From Roridomyces roridus (taxonomy: Eukaryota > Basidiomycota > Agaricomycetes > Agaricales > Mycenaceae), in NCBI GenBank assembly GCA_029378245.1, contig JARKIF010000038.1, positions 434,001 through 498,000 of the forward strand: a DNA stretch of 64,000 nucleotides, in the 5' to 3' direction. Under the pieces are notes generated by a model. The model saw only the letters and a program-made list of their open reading frames with translations, had not been told where the DNA came from and searched no databases. Within the stretch, counting starts at the first letter, position 1, and each line of letters begins with the position of its first letter. Shown here in pieces: positions 37,401-47,780 of the stretch. A program made the translations under genes and the position numbers.

Positions 37401-40400
37401 ATTGGCGCGATAAACCGAAGAAAGCGCCGGCAGACTGGTTGCCATCGATGACCATGGATCGCAGATCCACGGATTCCAGCTCGCCGCTGGTGTTCACGAA
37501 GAAGGAAAGTTTGTATCGACACAACTCGACTTGCAGCTTGGGTTCAGCCGAGTTGTGTTCGATGGCGATGACAACGTAGGGTCTATCCTCCACTGCAGCA
37601 ACTTGATTGAAACATTGGGTGAAAGTGGGGGAGTGGATATCCACCATTGTCAAACTGTTGTTGCGACACATTTGCCATGAACTGCAGTCTATCCTCCAGT
37701 TGTTTGAGTCGGCATTCCACCACGTTGCACGGGGACGCAACTCGACGACGACACCGGACTCTTCCCCGAAGTGAATCCAGTGAGTATAATCATTGACGAA
37801 CAAATCCGGCAAGTCTCCATCAAATTTTCGATGCGGAACGAGCTCGTGGATGATTGAATCGCGTTGAGCTTGGACTATCAGTTCTTTCGTGGGAGAGAGA
37901 CGGAAGTGAATCTGATTTAAATTGTTCAGTTGTGAAACCTCGCGGAACGGAACAAATTTCACCTGTGCACCGAAGATCGACTGCCTAGTTGCGAAATCCA
38001 TACCAGGAAGCTGGGACGGAATCACGTCCAAAATTTGCTGGGGGAGGCATTAAAACCAATGTTCTTGTCATCTGCATGTACACCGACCTTGTTGAACAAC
38101 CGGACATAAGTCCCATGCGCAATTATTTCCTCGGGAAGACGACCGAGTGGTTTGCCATCAACAAGAAATGTGCCGTCGCGGATATTGATGTCGACTATCT
38201 GCGCGCTTGCTCCTGCAACACCGGCTGTTGTCGTCCTCGCCCAACATGCATTTTGACCGGCTGAGAAGACCCACGGCCATGGGAAACATATCCGGGCCAT
38301 GCAGCCTGAATGGCTCTATCGAGACCGGTGCGGCTGTCCTGTATACGCGTTCTCAAGAATGGCTCGATGCTATGAGAAAGCCTTCGGTCCCTCTGGAGCA
38401 ACGTACGTAGAGGCTCGGTGACATTGGCGTTGCGGAAAGGGTACGTGTCGTGGATAATGATGGAGCACTCAATGAATTTGCTGACATCGTCATCGCTCGA
38501 GAAAACGTGCTCGAAATGGATTGGGTCGACGTTGTATGTGGAATGACAAATTGCTGCGATGCTGCAGATACGCGTCTGGAAGTCGGTGATGCTGGCATTG
38601 TCCGTGAGATCGTGCAATCGAGGGACCAAATCGCGCATCCAGCCGTATGCCACCCATCGGGCCTCTCGCAGTAGACTGTATCCCCGCGCAACCAACTCGG
38701 ATTTTGTACGAGCAGACACAAGCCATCTGCACAGCAGAAGCACTGCAGTCTCGACGGTGGTGGCGTTGGACCAGTTGTCTTGCACGTCGACAATCAGTTG
38801 CTCAATCTCGTCGAGGAGAAGGTGTCCGAATGCAAGGTTGTCAAGCTCGACATGCCACTCTACGGAATTCTGTGGTGTAATGGGCCCTAATTGCGAGGCG
38901 GCCTGAGCAAAAAGCGTGTGGACTTCGGTGTGGTGAAACGAAAGAACGCGCGTGCGCAATTCTCGAGCAATGTTAAGCCATTGTAGGCGACCTCCGCTGC
39001 GTAAAGTCCCAAACGAAATGTGCTCGTGCAAGCTGAGCGACCGATCAGCTTGGTCCTGGGACGCGATAACCGAATTAGGTGTATGCAACGTAGTCCCAAT
39101 TGTATTAGCCAAAGGTAAGTATGGGCTCGAACGCGGGAGTGTGGGGGTGCATTCATTCAGAAAGCTGGGTTCGGAGAACGAGGCTGGAGCCCAGCACTTT
39201 CGCTTTTCGTCATACAATCGATATCTGAGTCCGTTGGGCTTGCATATATCCTCTTCTGTGGCAGAGGAAACCAGTTTGGTTCGGTAGTGACTAACCACAA
39301 ACGGTTTAGCGGATGAGGCGAGGGTGACTCGAGGGATAGCATCATGTTGATACGCTTTCAAGGCAGAGTAGTTGTGAAGGACTGTATGAATATCCGGCGA
39401 CCTGGATTTGGGATGAATGGAGGCGTCTCCAAGGATCGCAGTGGTGGTATCCCGCCAGACGCGAAAGGCGGTAGGCAAGTTGAGCTCGAAGACCACATTG
39501 ATGGCATCAGCTTCCCCTGCAGGCAAAGGCCATTCGTGAACCTGGATCACCATTTGCGCCGCCGTTCGCTCCTTTACACACTTGGTACATGAGCCGCTGT
39601 GAACGGGAGTGCCCCATCGATCTTCGAGATAAGTGCATACAAGTGCTCTCGCCTCGTCCACAAGGGCGTTGTAAGCGGTTTTAAGATTTGCAAACTCGTT
39701 CAATTTCGACGTCCGGCTCTTCTCTGCATCGGCAATTATCCTATTGTGGAGACGTTGTAGCTTTTCGGAACTAGCATAGCATTGGGCAGCGAATGTATGC
39801 TGGCCGACATCATCTGTAAACACCGAGCGGCCAGATATTGCCCCGCCGTGTCTCGCACAGAGATACCGATGGAGGTACTTTGCGCGCTCGAGCGAAAGGG
39901 ATTGGTTTATGAGAAGCGGTTCAAGGATATCCACGGGCACCTCGGGCTCAAAATCCCTTAGCTGGGGATGAAACGAAAGGGCAAGACGATCGAGAGCAAC
40001 CCATAGTTCGAGGATAGTCAAAAACCGCAGGGATTGACTCTCGGGATGCCCTTGGTAGCAGACACTCGCCACAGGGTTGTACTCCTCAATACAAGTCACG
40101 AGGACTTCACAATCCTCCGCTTTTCGACTAGAGCCGACCCACTCGTCGATATGATTCTGGACGGACGTCTCGAAATCTGACAGCGCCAGAAAAGCGTGGC
40201 GGTCTGAGCCGCGGAATGCAGACCTAAGTGAGGCACGGGTCAAGGACCGGAAGTCGGTGGTTTGGCAGACGCGGGGTGGTTCGGTGGGCTGCGTGGCTCG
40301 AGGGGCTGCGGTGGCATCTCCAACTTGAGCGATACGCTGCTCGATATATGCCTTGCTGTTGCGAAGGGAAAGACGGGTGTCGTTATCCAGGTTGAATGTT

Positions 40401-41526
40401 TCTGGGGCCCAATGTGACGACGTCTGCTGCTCGACTTGAATGGCCTCCCATCGACTTTCCAACATCTGGGTTGCTTGCACCGTGGCAAGACTCGCAAGCG
40501 TACGCATCTGGGGTAGAAGGGCCGGCAGTTTGGTAATACGGCGGGCGATCTTTGCGCGCATACAAAAGAGCAACTCGCTGGATACACCTAGCTTCGTTGC
40601 TATTGACAAGATTTGGGCCATCAAGTGCACCATGAACGATTTGTAGAGATTGTCCGTGGACCCAGGGTTCTGCCTCAGAACGCTTTGGATGGCGACGCGG
40701 ATGACCAGCCACAAAGGGTTCTATAGAGGAGATATTAGCGTCAGCAAGGAAATGATGTAATGGCACTCACTCTCCGCCACGGAGCCCGGGCGTCTTTCCA
40801 ACGAATCTCGTTGCGAACCCTCTTCTTTGTACCATAAACATGCGCGGAAAACGCGCCCGTGTACCCACCCAGGATCGCAGGGAGAAGGTGTGTGATATAG
40901 TGCCCTGAAGCACTGTCACGATATTCAGACACTCTCGTCCCTGCTTTCTTCACGAAGGCCTCCGAATCGGGTAGGGCATCCACAGCCATGTTTGCGAGAA
41001 AGGACGAAAATTCTTGACGAAAGGAATAATCATCGAATGTGGAGTTGGGCACACCGATCGCAGCATGAGGATACGTGCAACCGACACGTCCTGTGGTGGC
41101 CATGATCTTTTGGTTTGGGGGATCTACCTCGAAGGACTCTACGATCATGCCTTCATGCCTTTTACGGAGAATCACAGCCGCATTCTGAGCAGCGACATGA
41201 ACAACCAGGGAATCTAGGAATGCAGTTCGGTGGGAGGGCAAGGATTTAGGACAATGACACGCACCACCAATGCTCATACCTCCCATCGAGTCGGCCAACC
41301 CTCCCATGGACGGCTGATCGCACACGAGCCGTTCGAGCATCTTCATGACGGTTGCCCATTCCTGTCGCTCTTCGATCGAGATTAGGGTGTCACGGAAAGA
41401 GGCGCCGGCTTCGAGAATGCAAGCGCAAAGGTGTTTATTCGTATCTGAGGAGGCATCGTCTTCCTGAGGTATTTGTGGTGGTAGGAAAATGTGGTTGATG
41501 AGATAGTTGAGTTGTTCCGATGACAT
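31487..41526 (-). pseudogene. Giant DUF6606-DUF3638-DUF3645 gene, left copy, broken by frameshift and MITE
   Basis: Exons in order: 41265-41526, 40771-41213, 38088-40720, 34939-38037 (interrupted), 34779-34884, 33753-34731, 33618-33705, 32824-33562, 32301-32773 and 31487-32245. All ten correspond to exons of the intact copy at 47781-57521; seven have identical length or frame. Exon 3 is 2,633 nt against 2,640, i.e. net out of frame. One G is missing near 38275 (ccacggccat against ccacgggccat in the same orientation of the paralog), ending the frame at 38195. Exon 4 carries a 313-bp MITE at 35790-36102 with a stop at 36064. Motifs QLNMGEGKT, DESDE and TRGTDL remain intact, so inactivation is recent. 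A spliced segment of 51 nt (37911-37962 approx.) could be intron or coding. Separate expressed pieces cannot be excluded. Confidence 0.85.
35790..36102. mobile_element. MITE, hAT-like, inserted in exon 4 of the left giant gene copy
   Basis: The element is 313 bp. Its ends are near-perfect terminal inverted repeats: the left end begins CAAGAGGCAGCAGATCAACT and the reverse complement of the right end begins CAAGAGGCACCAGATCAATT. The match continues to about 31 bp with about four mismatches. It is flanked by the 8-bp direct repeat GGTGAGAA at 35782-35789 and 36103-36110. The paralogous gene at about 53211-53220 has the uninterrupted site. It encodes no transposase. Eight-bp duplications and CA-starting short inverted repeats fit the hAT superfamily; the superfamily call is inference. 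Confidence 0.85.
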
Positions 41527-42059
41527 CTGCAGCAATAAGCGCGGAACGTTTAGTTTTGGTGGTACCGACCTTGGGAAGCGGGGTGTCAAGAGTGGGGGAT
41601 TTTTGCAGAGATGGTAGGGTCGATAAGCCAGACACGGGGCAAGTGGGAGGCCCAATGTGTGGGCGTTTATCGGTGGGGGCTGATTTGTCTGCAAATACTG
41701 CTTTAGCAAAGGCGTCCCTGGGCTCCAGACATCCAAGTTGACCTTGTGAGGGTGATGTTATTCAGGGGATGCTGTGACGGATAATGAAGACGACCAAAAA
41801 TGTAACCGTCGCGGTGCAGAAATGTCGAGTCGGAGATGAAAGAGTACTCGCAATCATGGGGGCCGATGAAGAGGAGTCGGCTATCGCCGCGGGGAGGCGC
41901 GTCGAGGCGGGCGCAATCCCAATTTGATTCCCGAGAGGCTAGTTGCCGGCTGGCGGTCATCGCCGGCACAACTTGATTCGCGTCGTCAACACCTCGTCAA
42001 CGCGTCGGTTCACCAACAATCTCTCCAGTACGTGGTCTGAACGACTGTTTAGATCTCCA
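41527..42059. other. Intergenic, upstream of left giant gene; start of duplicated block 1
   Basis: From 41817 onwards the sequence (cagaaatgtcgagtc...) matches the region starting at 46480. The part 41527-41816 is the divergent upstream flank of the left giant gene copy. The phrase tgtgagggtgatgtt near 41749 recurs at 44604, just beyond the far edge of the block. No gene seen. Confidence 0.5.
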
Positions 42060-42480
42060 GAGATTCATGCAACGAGCCCAGTCGACCTCTAAGTACCTCT
42101 CCCGCTCCAGAAGCTCTTCCTCCATGCCCCCAGCAAGACGGGATCATTCGGTCGTCGGTCGGCCTTGCGCACCAGGCACCTCGAGAACCCCCGGCCGATA
42201 GTTCTACACTTGTACTGCGGTACTCCGCGCGTTTTTCTGGCGTTTTCTCAAGCGCTCGCTCATCTCGTGCAGGAGATGCCGGTGTGTCCCTTTCTATTCT
42301 CATATGGCGCGTCTACAGCTCTTTTGGCGCCAGCAGATTGGCTCTATGTTCATCGAGGCTGGAACCATCGGCTGAATGAGGAGGATATTTGTGTGCGTGG
42401 GTGGCTTTGTGCGTTGCTTGAACCTCTTCTGAAGGGTATTCCAGTAGGACACGGATATTGCTACTGCCATCATTGTACCA
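42060..42480 (+). pseudogene. Decayed YciI copy A
   Basis: DNA similarity to the intact YciI gene (30891-31436) is visible in stretches such as GCATTCGGTCGTCGG-like and CGCACCAGGCACCTCGA, and at the exon 3 region ATTGGCTCTATGTTCATC. Frame is lost by several indels, the second exon is largely missing and a TAG appears soon after the exon 1 core. It stands where copy B stands in the second block, about 500 bp upstream of a giant gene start. Confidence 0.7.
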
Positions 42481-43014
42481 CCACCAAATGCCATGTCGCT
42501 ATGAAACCCAACAGCTCCTGCCTCTCTTCATCGGCCGTAGCCGTTTTCATTCCTTTTGTGGCGGATGCGATTCGTTGTGAGGTACTCTTTCAACACGGCA
42601 TTTCCGAACTGTCACGTACCACGCACCTGCTTCGCGGAGAAACTTCTTTGCGCTCATCTTTCAGAAAACGCAAGCATTCTTCGTTATTTCTCACACTCCA
42701 CATTGTGTCAGAATGAAAGAGGCTTAGATTCACTTGAATCAACAGCCTTGCAAGGTATCAACATGGGCGTCTGAACCGTGAAATCCTGTACTAAAGCCCT
42801 ATTTTCAGACACCCTCACAGCACCAATAGAAATCGAGAAGACGTCCCGATAAGCGCCCTGCGCCCACAGTGTACCTCACACTTACCTCGCGTCTGGGCCT
42901 ATATCTATCCCCCCCATCTCTGCACAGCTCTCCCCGCTCTTGACCCCCCGCTTCCGCATTTAAGGTCGGTAACACCTTTGAAATCATAATTGAGCGCTGC
43001 TAATGCTCATCAAG
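42481..43014. other. Upstream region of the third giant gene fragment
   Basis: The stretch matches 47256-47780 upstream of the intact giant gene, for example the shared phrases tatcaacatgggcg, ctattttcagacacc and aatagaaatcgagaagacg. Conservation of both upstream regions suggests the duplicated promoter. No gene seen. Confidence 0.5.
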
Positions 43015-44028
43015 ATGAACATATCTACAGAGCAGCTCGACTACTTGATCAATCACGTTTTCCTACCCCCAAAATTACCCCAGGAAGACGATGCTTCACC
43101 CGAGGCGAACAGTACTCTTTGCGCTTGCATTCTCGAAGCCGGCGCGTCCTTCAGTGACACCCTGGCCTCGATCGAAGAGCGCCAGGGATGGGCGACGGTC
43201 ATGAGGATGCTTGAACGGCTCCAGTACAATCAGCCGTCTGCGACGAGGCTGACCGACAAGTTGGGAAGTATGGACATCGGTGGTGCGTGTCATGGTCCCA
43301 AATTTTTGCCCTCCCACCGAACTGTTGACTAGATTCCCTGGTTGTCCACATCGCCGCTCAGAATGCGGCTGTCATTCTCCGTAAAAGGCATGAAGGCATG
43401 ATCGTGGAGTCCTTCGAGGTAGATCCCCCAAACCACAAGATCATGGCCACCATAGGACGTGTCGTTTGCACGTATCCTCATGCCGCGATCGGTGTCCCCA
43501 CCGCCACATTCGATGATGCTTCCTTTCGTCAAGAATTGTCGTCATTTCTCGCAAACATGGCTGTGGACGTCCTACCCGATTCGGAGGCCTTCGTGAAGAA
43601 AGCAGGGAAGAAAGTGTCCGAGTATCGCGACAGTGCTTCAGGGCACTACATCACGCATCTGCTTCATGCGATCCTACGTGGGCACTCGGGCGCGTTCTCC
43701 CCGGACGCCCATCGTACAACAAAGAAGGTTCGCAACGAGATTCGTTGGGAAGACGCCCGGGCTCCATGGCGGAGAGTAAGTGGTATAACATCATTTCCTT
43801 TGCTACCGCTAATATTTACTCCAAAGAACCCCTTGTGGCTGGTCATCCGCGTCGCCATCCAAAGCGTTCTGCGGCGACGCCCGAGTCCACGGACAATCTT
43901 TACAAATCATTCATGGTGTACTTCATGGCTGAAATTTTGTCCACCGCAACGAAGCTGGATGTATCCAGCGAGTTGATCTTTTGTATACGCGCAAAGATCG
44001 CCCGTCGCACCACCAAACTGCCCGCCTC
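43015..44028 (+). pseudogene. Giant DUF6606 gene, third copy: 5' fragment with frameshift
   Basis: Exon 1 (43015-43282, 268 nt) and exon 2 (43333-43775, 443 nt) have the same lengths as in the intact copy and stay open. They encode the DUF6606 start LDYLINHVFLPPKLPQEDD and DSEAFVKKAGKKVSEYRDS. Exon 3 starts at 43827 (NPLWLVIRVAIQSVLRR) but has lost one base near 43880, so the frame ends at 43976. Homology stops at about 44028, where MUS81 sequence begins. At the protein level exon 3 looks closer to the left copy (TKLPA) than to the right one. A truncated product of about 275 aa could be made. Confidence 0.85.
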
Positions 44029-44600
44029 TCCTGCTCGTGAAACCGCCCATCCTTGACCGACGCCACGAGATCGTCGAGCCGTTTCCACTCCAAAACAACG
44101 TCCAACATGCATTCCGACCCGTCCAAACGGGAAATCGCAACCCACGCGACATCCCCGACCTCAAGCTTCCCCGCAACGCTTGCCCGTAATCCTCGCGACT
44201 TTTACCACCTTTTTCCCGCGTATCAAGCAAAAGACGGATGTCATACTGCCCGGCTTTGAATATCTTGGCGTTGAAGGGAGCGAAAGTGGTCTGAGGCGCG
44301 AACAGCGACAAGCGCTCTACAGGAGGCAAGCCGGGAACAGCATGCGAAAGACGCGCGCGGGTCGGTACGACCGCAGGGGCAGATGCTGTTCGTTGGAGAG
44401 CCGCGGAAATAGAGGAGGAGGTTGGGATCGCAGTTGTAGCCGCACGAACCAATGGCCGATGCGGTCCAGCAGATGGCCTCTGAGAAAGAGACTCGTATGA
44501 TCTTGCCGTTGCTGCAGAACGCATTTCGGACTGAGCAGGTACGTTGTCACGGCTGCCACTGGCGACGGCATTTGTACTTCTGTTGAGATAGAAGGGAAGC
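44029..44600 (-). pseudogene. MUS81 exon 3 fragment
   Basis: This piece matches 58622-59231 of the complete MUS81 gene and encodes most of the nuclease start: [29 protein letters not shown] sequence through [16 protein letters not shown]. It has lost part of the block between ALRG and SGMSRG (frame broken). The nuclease signature ERKR reads EWKR. It lacks both ends of the gene and is joined to the giant gene fragment. Not expected to be functional. Confidence 0.85.
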
Positions 44601-46479
44601 ATCTGTGAGGGTGATGTTTCAGGGGGTGCAACGAAGACCACTACACGGCCGCACACATTTCTCACGAGTTTCGTAGAATCGAGACACTTGCAAACACCAT
44701 AGGGAAGCATTAAAAAATATGATAGGAAGACTTTCAAGACCTACGTAGCTTTCCGACACCGAAGAAACTTGTATTTACGATGCAGTAATTGTGCGAGACA
44801 CTCTTGAATAAATCTTCATAGTGATCGGCACGTGTATCTCCTTTTCTGGCTGCTACGCCAGCAGCCCGATTTGGCTTGTCCTCTATTTACTGCTCGATAC
44901 ACGCAACGACGATGGATTCACAATGTACAAGAAGACAACAGATGATAGACGGCGAGGCGGAATGGCAAACCCTCCTCTTCCTGGCCCGCCAGGTTCGTGC
45001 CGCCCTTGCCCACGCCCAATTGGCCACGGTGACGCACCACGATCGCGTCGTCGACATCCGTGTGTTTGTTTGATACGAGAGGATTGCGGCGGATGAGCAA
45101 GCTGGGCAATCGAAATGAGGTTTGGCACAGCGGGAAGAAATCAACACACCTTGCGACGTGCTCCAATAGTACAGGAAGGTCCTCGCCACGATCCAGATCT
45201 CCGAGGTACTCATTGAACGTGCGGAGACACTGGATATAGTGATTAGCATTGAGCACCATAGCAACGACAACCAACGTACCATTATGGCAACCAGGGACGG
45301 CGTAATGGTCCGCAACTGGGTGAGAGTTGCTCCGCTAAGTCTGTGGAGACTCAGACGGTCAGTATCTGCGCTGCCAGTGTGGATAACAACGCACGGGAGG
45401 CGATGAGGCCGGCGGTGATGGGAGGTCCGAGGGAGTCAGGGGGAAAGAGATGCGGACAAGGAGGCTGCCAAAGAGCCGAGCTCTACAGACGGAACCTGTA
45501 CACGGGTTAGAGATAGCCGTGATTGTAAGTGGCCACGGGAACTTGCCATTAGGAGCCACAGTGATGCCTTCTCAAGCCTGGAAGAGCGCCAGGGAGCGGG
45601 ATTGAGGAGAGCGATGAGGCCGGCGGTGGAGGGAGTCAGGGGGAAAGAGATGCAGACAAGGAGGCTGCCAAAGAGCCGAGCTCTACAGACGGAACCTGTA
45701 CACGGGTTAGAGATAGCCGTGATTGTAAGTGGCCACGGGAACTTGCCATTAGGAGCCACAGTGATGCCTTCTCAAGCCTGGAAGAGCGCCAGGGAGCGGG
45801 ATTGAGGAGAGTGAGATGAAGGGAAGAAGAGAGAGTTGTTGTCGATTGTCTCTCCCAATCCCGGATCCGGACATCAACAAACATCACGTGTCGATTCACG
45901 TGCTCGGCAATGGACTTGTCACATTCTTCGCGTCTCTTCCTTGCCCCTTGCCCGAGCTCACCTGCCGCCACACCCTTCAACTCCCAACTCAGCGCGACAA
46001 GGCGCTGAGAGCGCACATCTGATTTCCAGTCTTGTCTAAGTCTTGTCGAGGTCGCCAGGCGGGAGAAGGGATGTCGAAGGTCCCCAGTCAAGGGTCCCAC
46101 GTGGTGCTTGGCTGGCAGAGGCCTGCAGAGGCTCGACGTCAGCCGGAGTCATGGCGGTGGCTGAGACAAAGGACGAGACAGGACGACGAGAAGTGCCTCT
46201 GATCCGACTTGTCGAATGCGGCAATCCGATCGAGAACCGATGTACAAGGGCCTTGCGGCATCGATGCCACCTGGATTCCACCTCAGGAAATTATGCAAAT
46301 GCTGAATATACTAAGGGCTGTGGTACATTTTTCATGAGTGTGGCCCTCGTATCGCAAAGGGCATGGTATTCTATTTTTTTCTTAACAACACTCTCGAGAT
46401 CATCATAATACTCCTGATGATTGGTTTTTATCAGAATGTGGTCTGGCTGTGTACACATATGTAATAGTCACTCTTGTTA
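44601..46479. other. Region without a supported gene
   Basis: About 1.9 kb between the two duplicated blocks. Minus-strand frames at 44887-45315 and 45636-46100 give moderately protein-like peptides (NANHYIQCLRTFNEYLGDL; ELGQGARKRREECDKSIAEH), but I cannot assemble them into one spliced gene or name a family. They may be remnants of a decayed gene. A two-copy tandem duplication lies at 45401-45811. Confidence 0.45.
45401..45811. repeat. Two-copy tandem duplication of about 200 bp
   Basis: Unit 1 (45401-45611) and unit 2 (45612-45811) both begin cgatgaggccggcggtg and end gggattgaggagag. From gggagtcagg (45431 and 45631) on, the copies are offset by exactly 200 bp and nearly identical, with one substitution seen (gcggac against gcagac). 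Unit 1 has 11 extra bases near its start. Near identity implies a recent event. Confidence 0.9.
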
Positions 46480-47780
46480 CAGAAATGTCGAGTCGAGATG
46501 AAAGAGTGCACTGCTCGCAACGAATGACATCCGACACATATGAATGCAAACATCTAGGGCCTGGCAGGGCCTGGCCGACGAGTTGGCTATCGGGGAGGCG
46601 CCTTGGCGGGTGTCAATCACCAAATTTGATTCCCGACAGGCCAGGTCACCGACAACCGGCGGTCATGCCGGGCGTCATCGCCAGCAGTTCGCCACAACTT
46701 CAGTCGCGTCGTTTCACCAACTCTTGATTTTTCACAGGAATGTCGACCTCTCTCCAGTATATGGTCTGATCTGAACGACTGTCTTCAGGTTCACGCAACT
46801 ATCGGGCCCAGTCAACCTCTCTCGCGCTCCACAAGTTCTTCCTCCATGCTCCCAGCAAGACGGAAGCATTCGGTCGTCGGCTTGCCTTGCCCACCAGGCA
46901 CCTCGAGATCGCCCGGCAGATGGATCTACACGTGTGTACTGCGGTACTCCGCGCGTTTTCTCAAGCGTCCCTCATCTCGTGCAGGGATTACCGGCGTGTT
47001 GTTGACCACGGAATCCATGCTGTCTGAAGACAAGAAGATGGTGCGTCCCTTCCTATTCTCATATGGCGCGTATTTTGGCGCGAGCAGATTGGCTCTATGT
47101 TCATCATCGAGGCTGAAACCATCGGCAAGGTGGATGAGGAGGATATTTATTACAAGGAAAGCGTTGTGAGTGGCTTCGTGCGCTGCTTAAACTTCTTCTG
47201 AACGGTATTCCAGTGGGACACGGAACGCATTGTTATAGTGCCATTATTGTACCACCAAACATGTCGCTACGAGATCCCTAGCCAACTCCTTCCTGCCTCT
47301 CCGAGTCTTCGTCGGCCGTAGCCGTTTTCATTTCTTTTGTGTCGGATGCGATTCGTTGTGAGGTACTTTTTCAACACGATATTTCCGCATTGTCACTTTG
47401 CCTCCTGCCGTACGACGGAGAGACTCCTTTGTTCTCATCTTCAAGCAGCCCCATCACATTTTGTGATGAAAGAGGCTTGGATCGAGTGCCGTTTCATTTG
47501 AAACAACACCACTAAGGTATCAACATGGGCGCCTGAACCGTGAAAGCCTGTACTAATGCCCTATTTTCAGACACCCTTCACAGCCCAATAGAAATCGAGA
47601 AGACGTCCCGATAAGCGCCGTGCGCCCACAGTGCACCTCACACTTACCTCGCGTCTGGGTTATACCTATCCAACCATCTCTGCACAGCTCCCCACTCTTG
47701 ACACCCCCCACTTCCACGTTCAAGGTCGGTGGCAATTTAAAATCGGAATTGAGCGCTGCTAATACTTGTACCACATCAAG
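46480..47780 (+). repeat. Start of duplicated block 2, upstream of the intact giant gene
   Basis: Homologous to 41817-43014. It contains decayed YciI copy B (46790-47255) and, at 47256-47780, a promoter-like stretch shared with the third giant gene copy. Block 2 as a whole extends through the giant gene to MUS81 exon 3 (59231). No other gene seen. Confidence 0.7.
46790..47255 (+). pseudogene. Decayed YciI copy B
   Basis: Closely follows the intact YciI gene: TTCCTCCATGCTCCCAGCA (LHKFFLHAPSK), GCATTCGGTCGTCGGCTTGC, the intron, GAGGAGGATATTTATTACAA and a last exon starting at the tattccag acceptor near 47213. It has lost 10 nt (gctatcgcag in the intact gene) before ATGGATCTA, shifting frame, and the first exon lacks a start codon at the original site. 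It is better preserved than copy A. Confidence 0.75.

Larger units (their letters stand above)
41817..44600 (+). repeat. Segmental duplication block 1 (internally deleted copy of 46480-59231)
   Basis: In order it holds a decayed YciI gene, a promoter-like stretch, the 5' end of the giant DUF6606 gene and an antisense piece of MUS81. The same order and orientations are found in 46480-59231, where the giant gene and MUS81 are complete. The join at about 44028-44031 links exon 3 of the giant gene directly to MUS81 exon 3, equal to losing about 9.8 kb (48796-58622). Short shared bases (ct) lie at the join. Confidence 0.75.

Noticed and set aside
44887..46100. Possible spliced minus-strand gene between the duplicated blocks
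   Set aside because: Individual frames look partly protein-like, but I could not find a consistent set of splice sites or a family match, and part of it lies in a tandem repeat.
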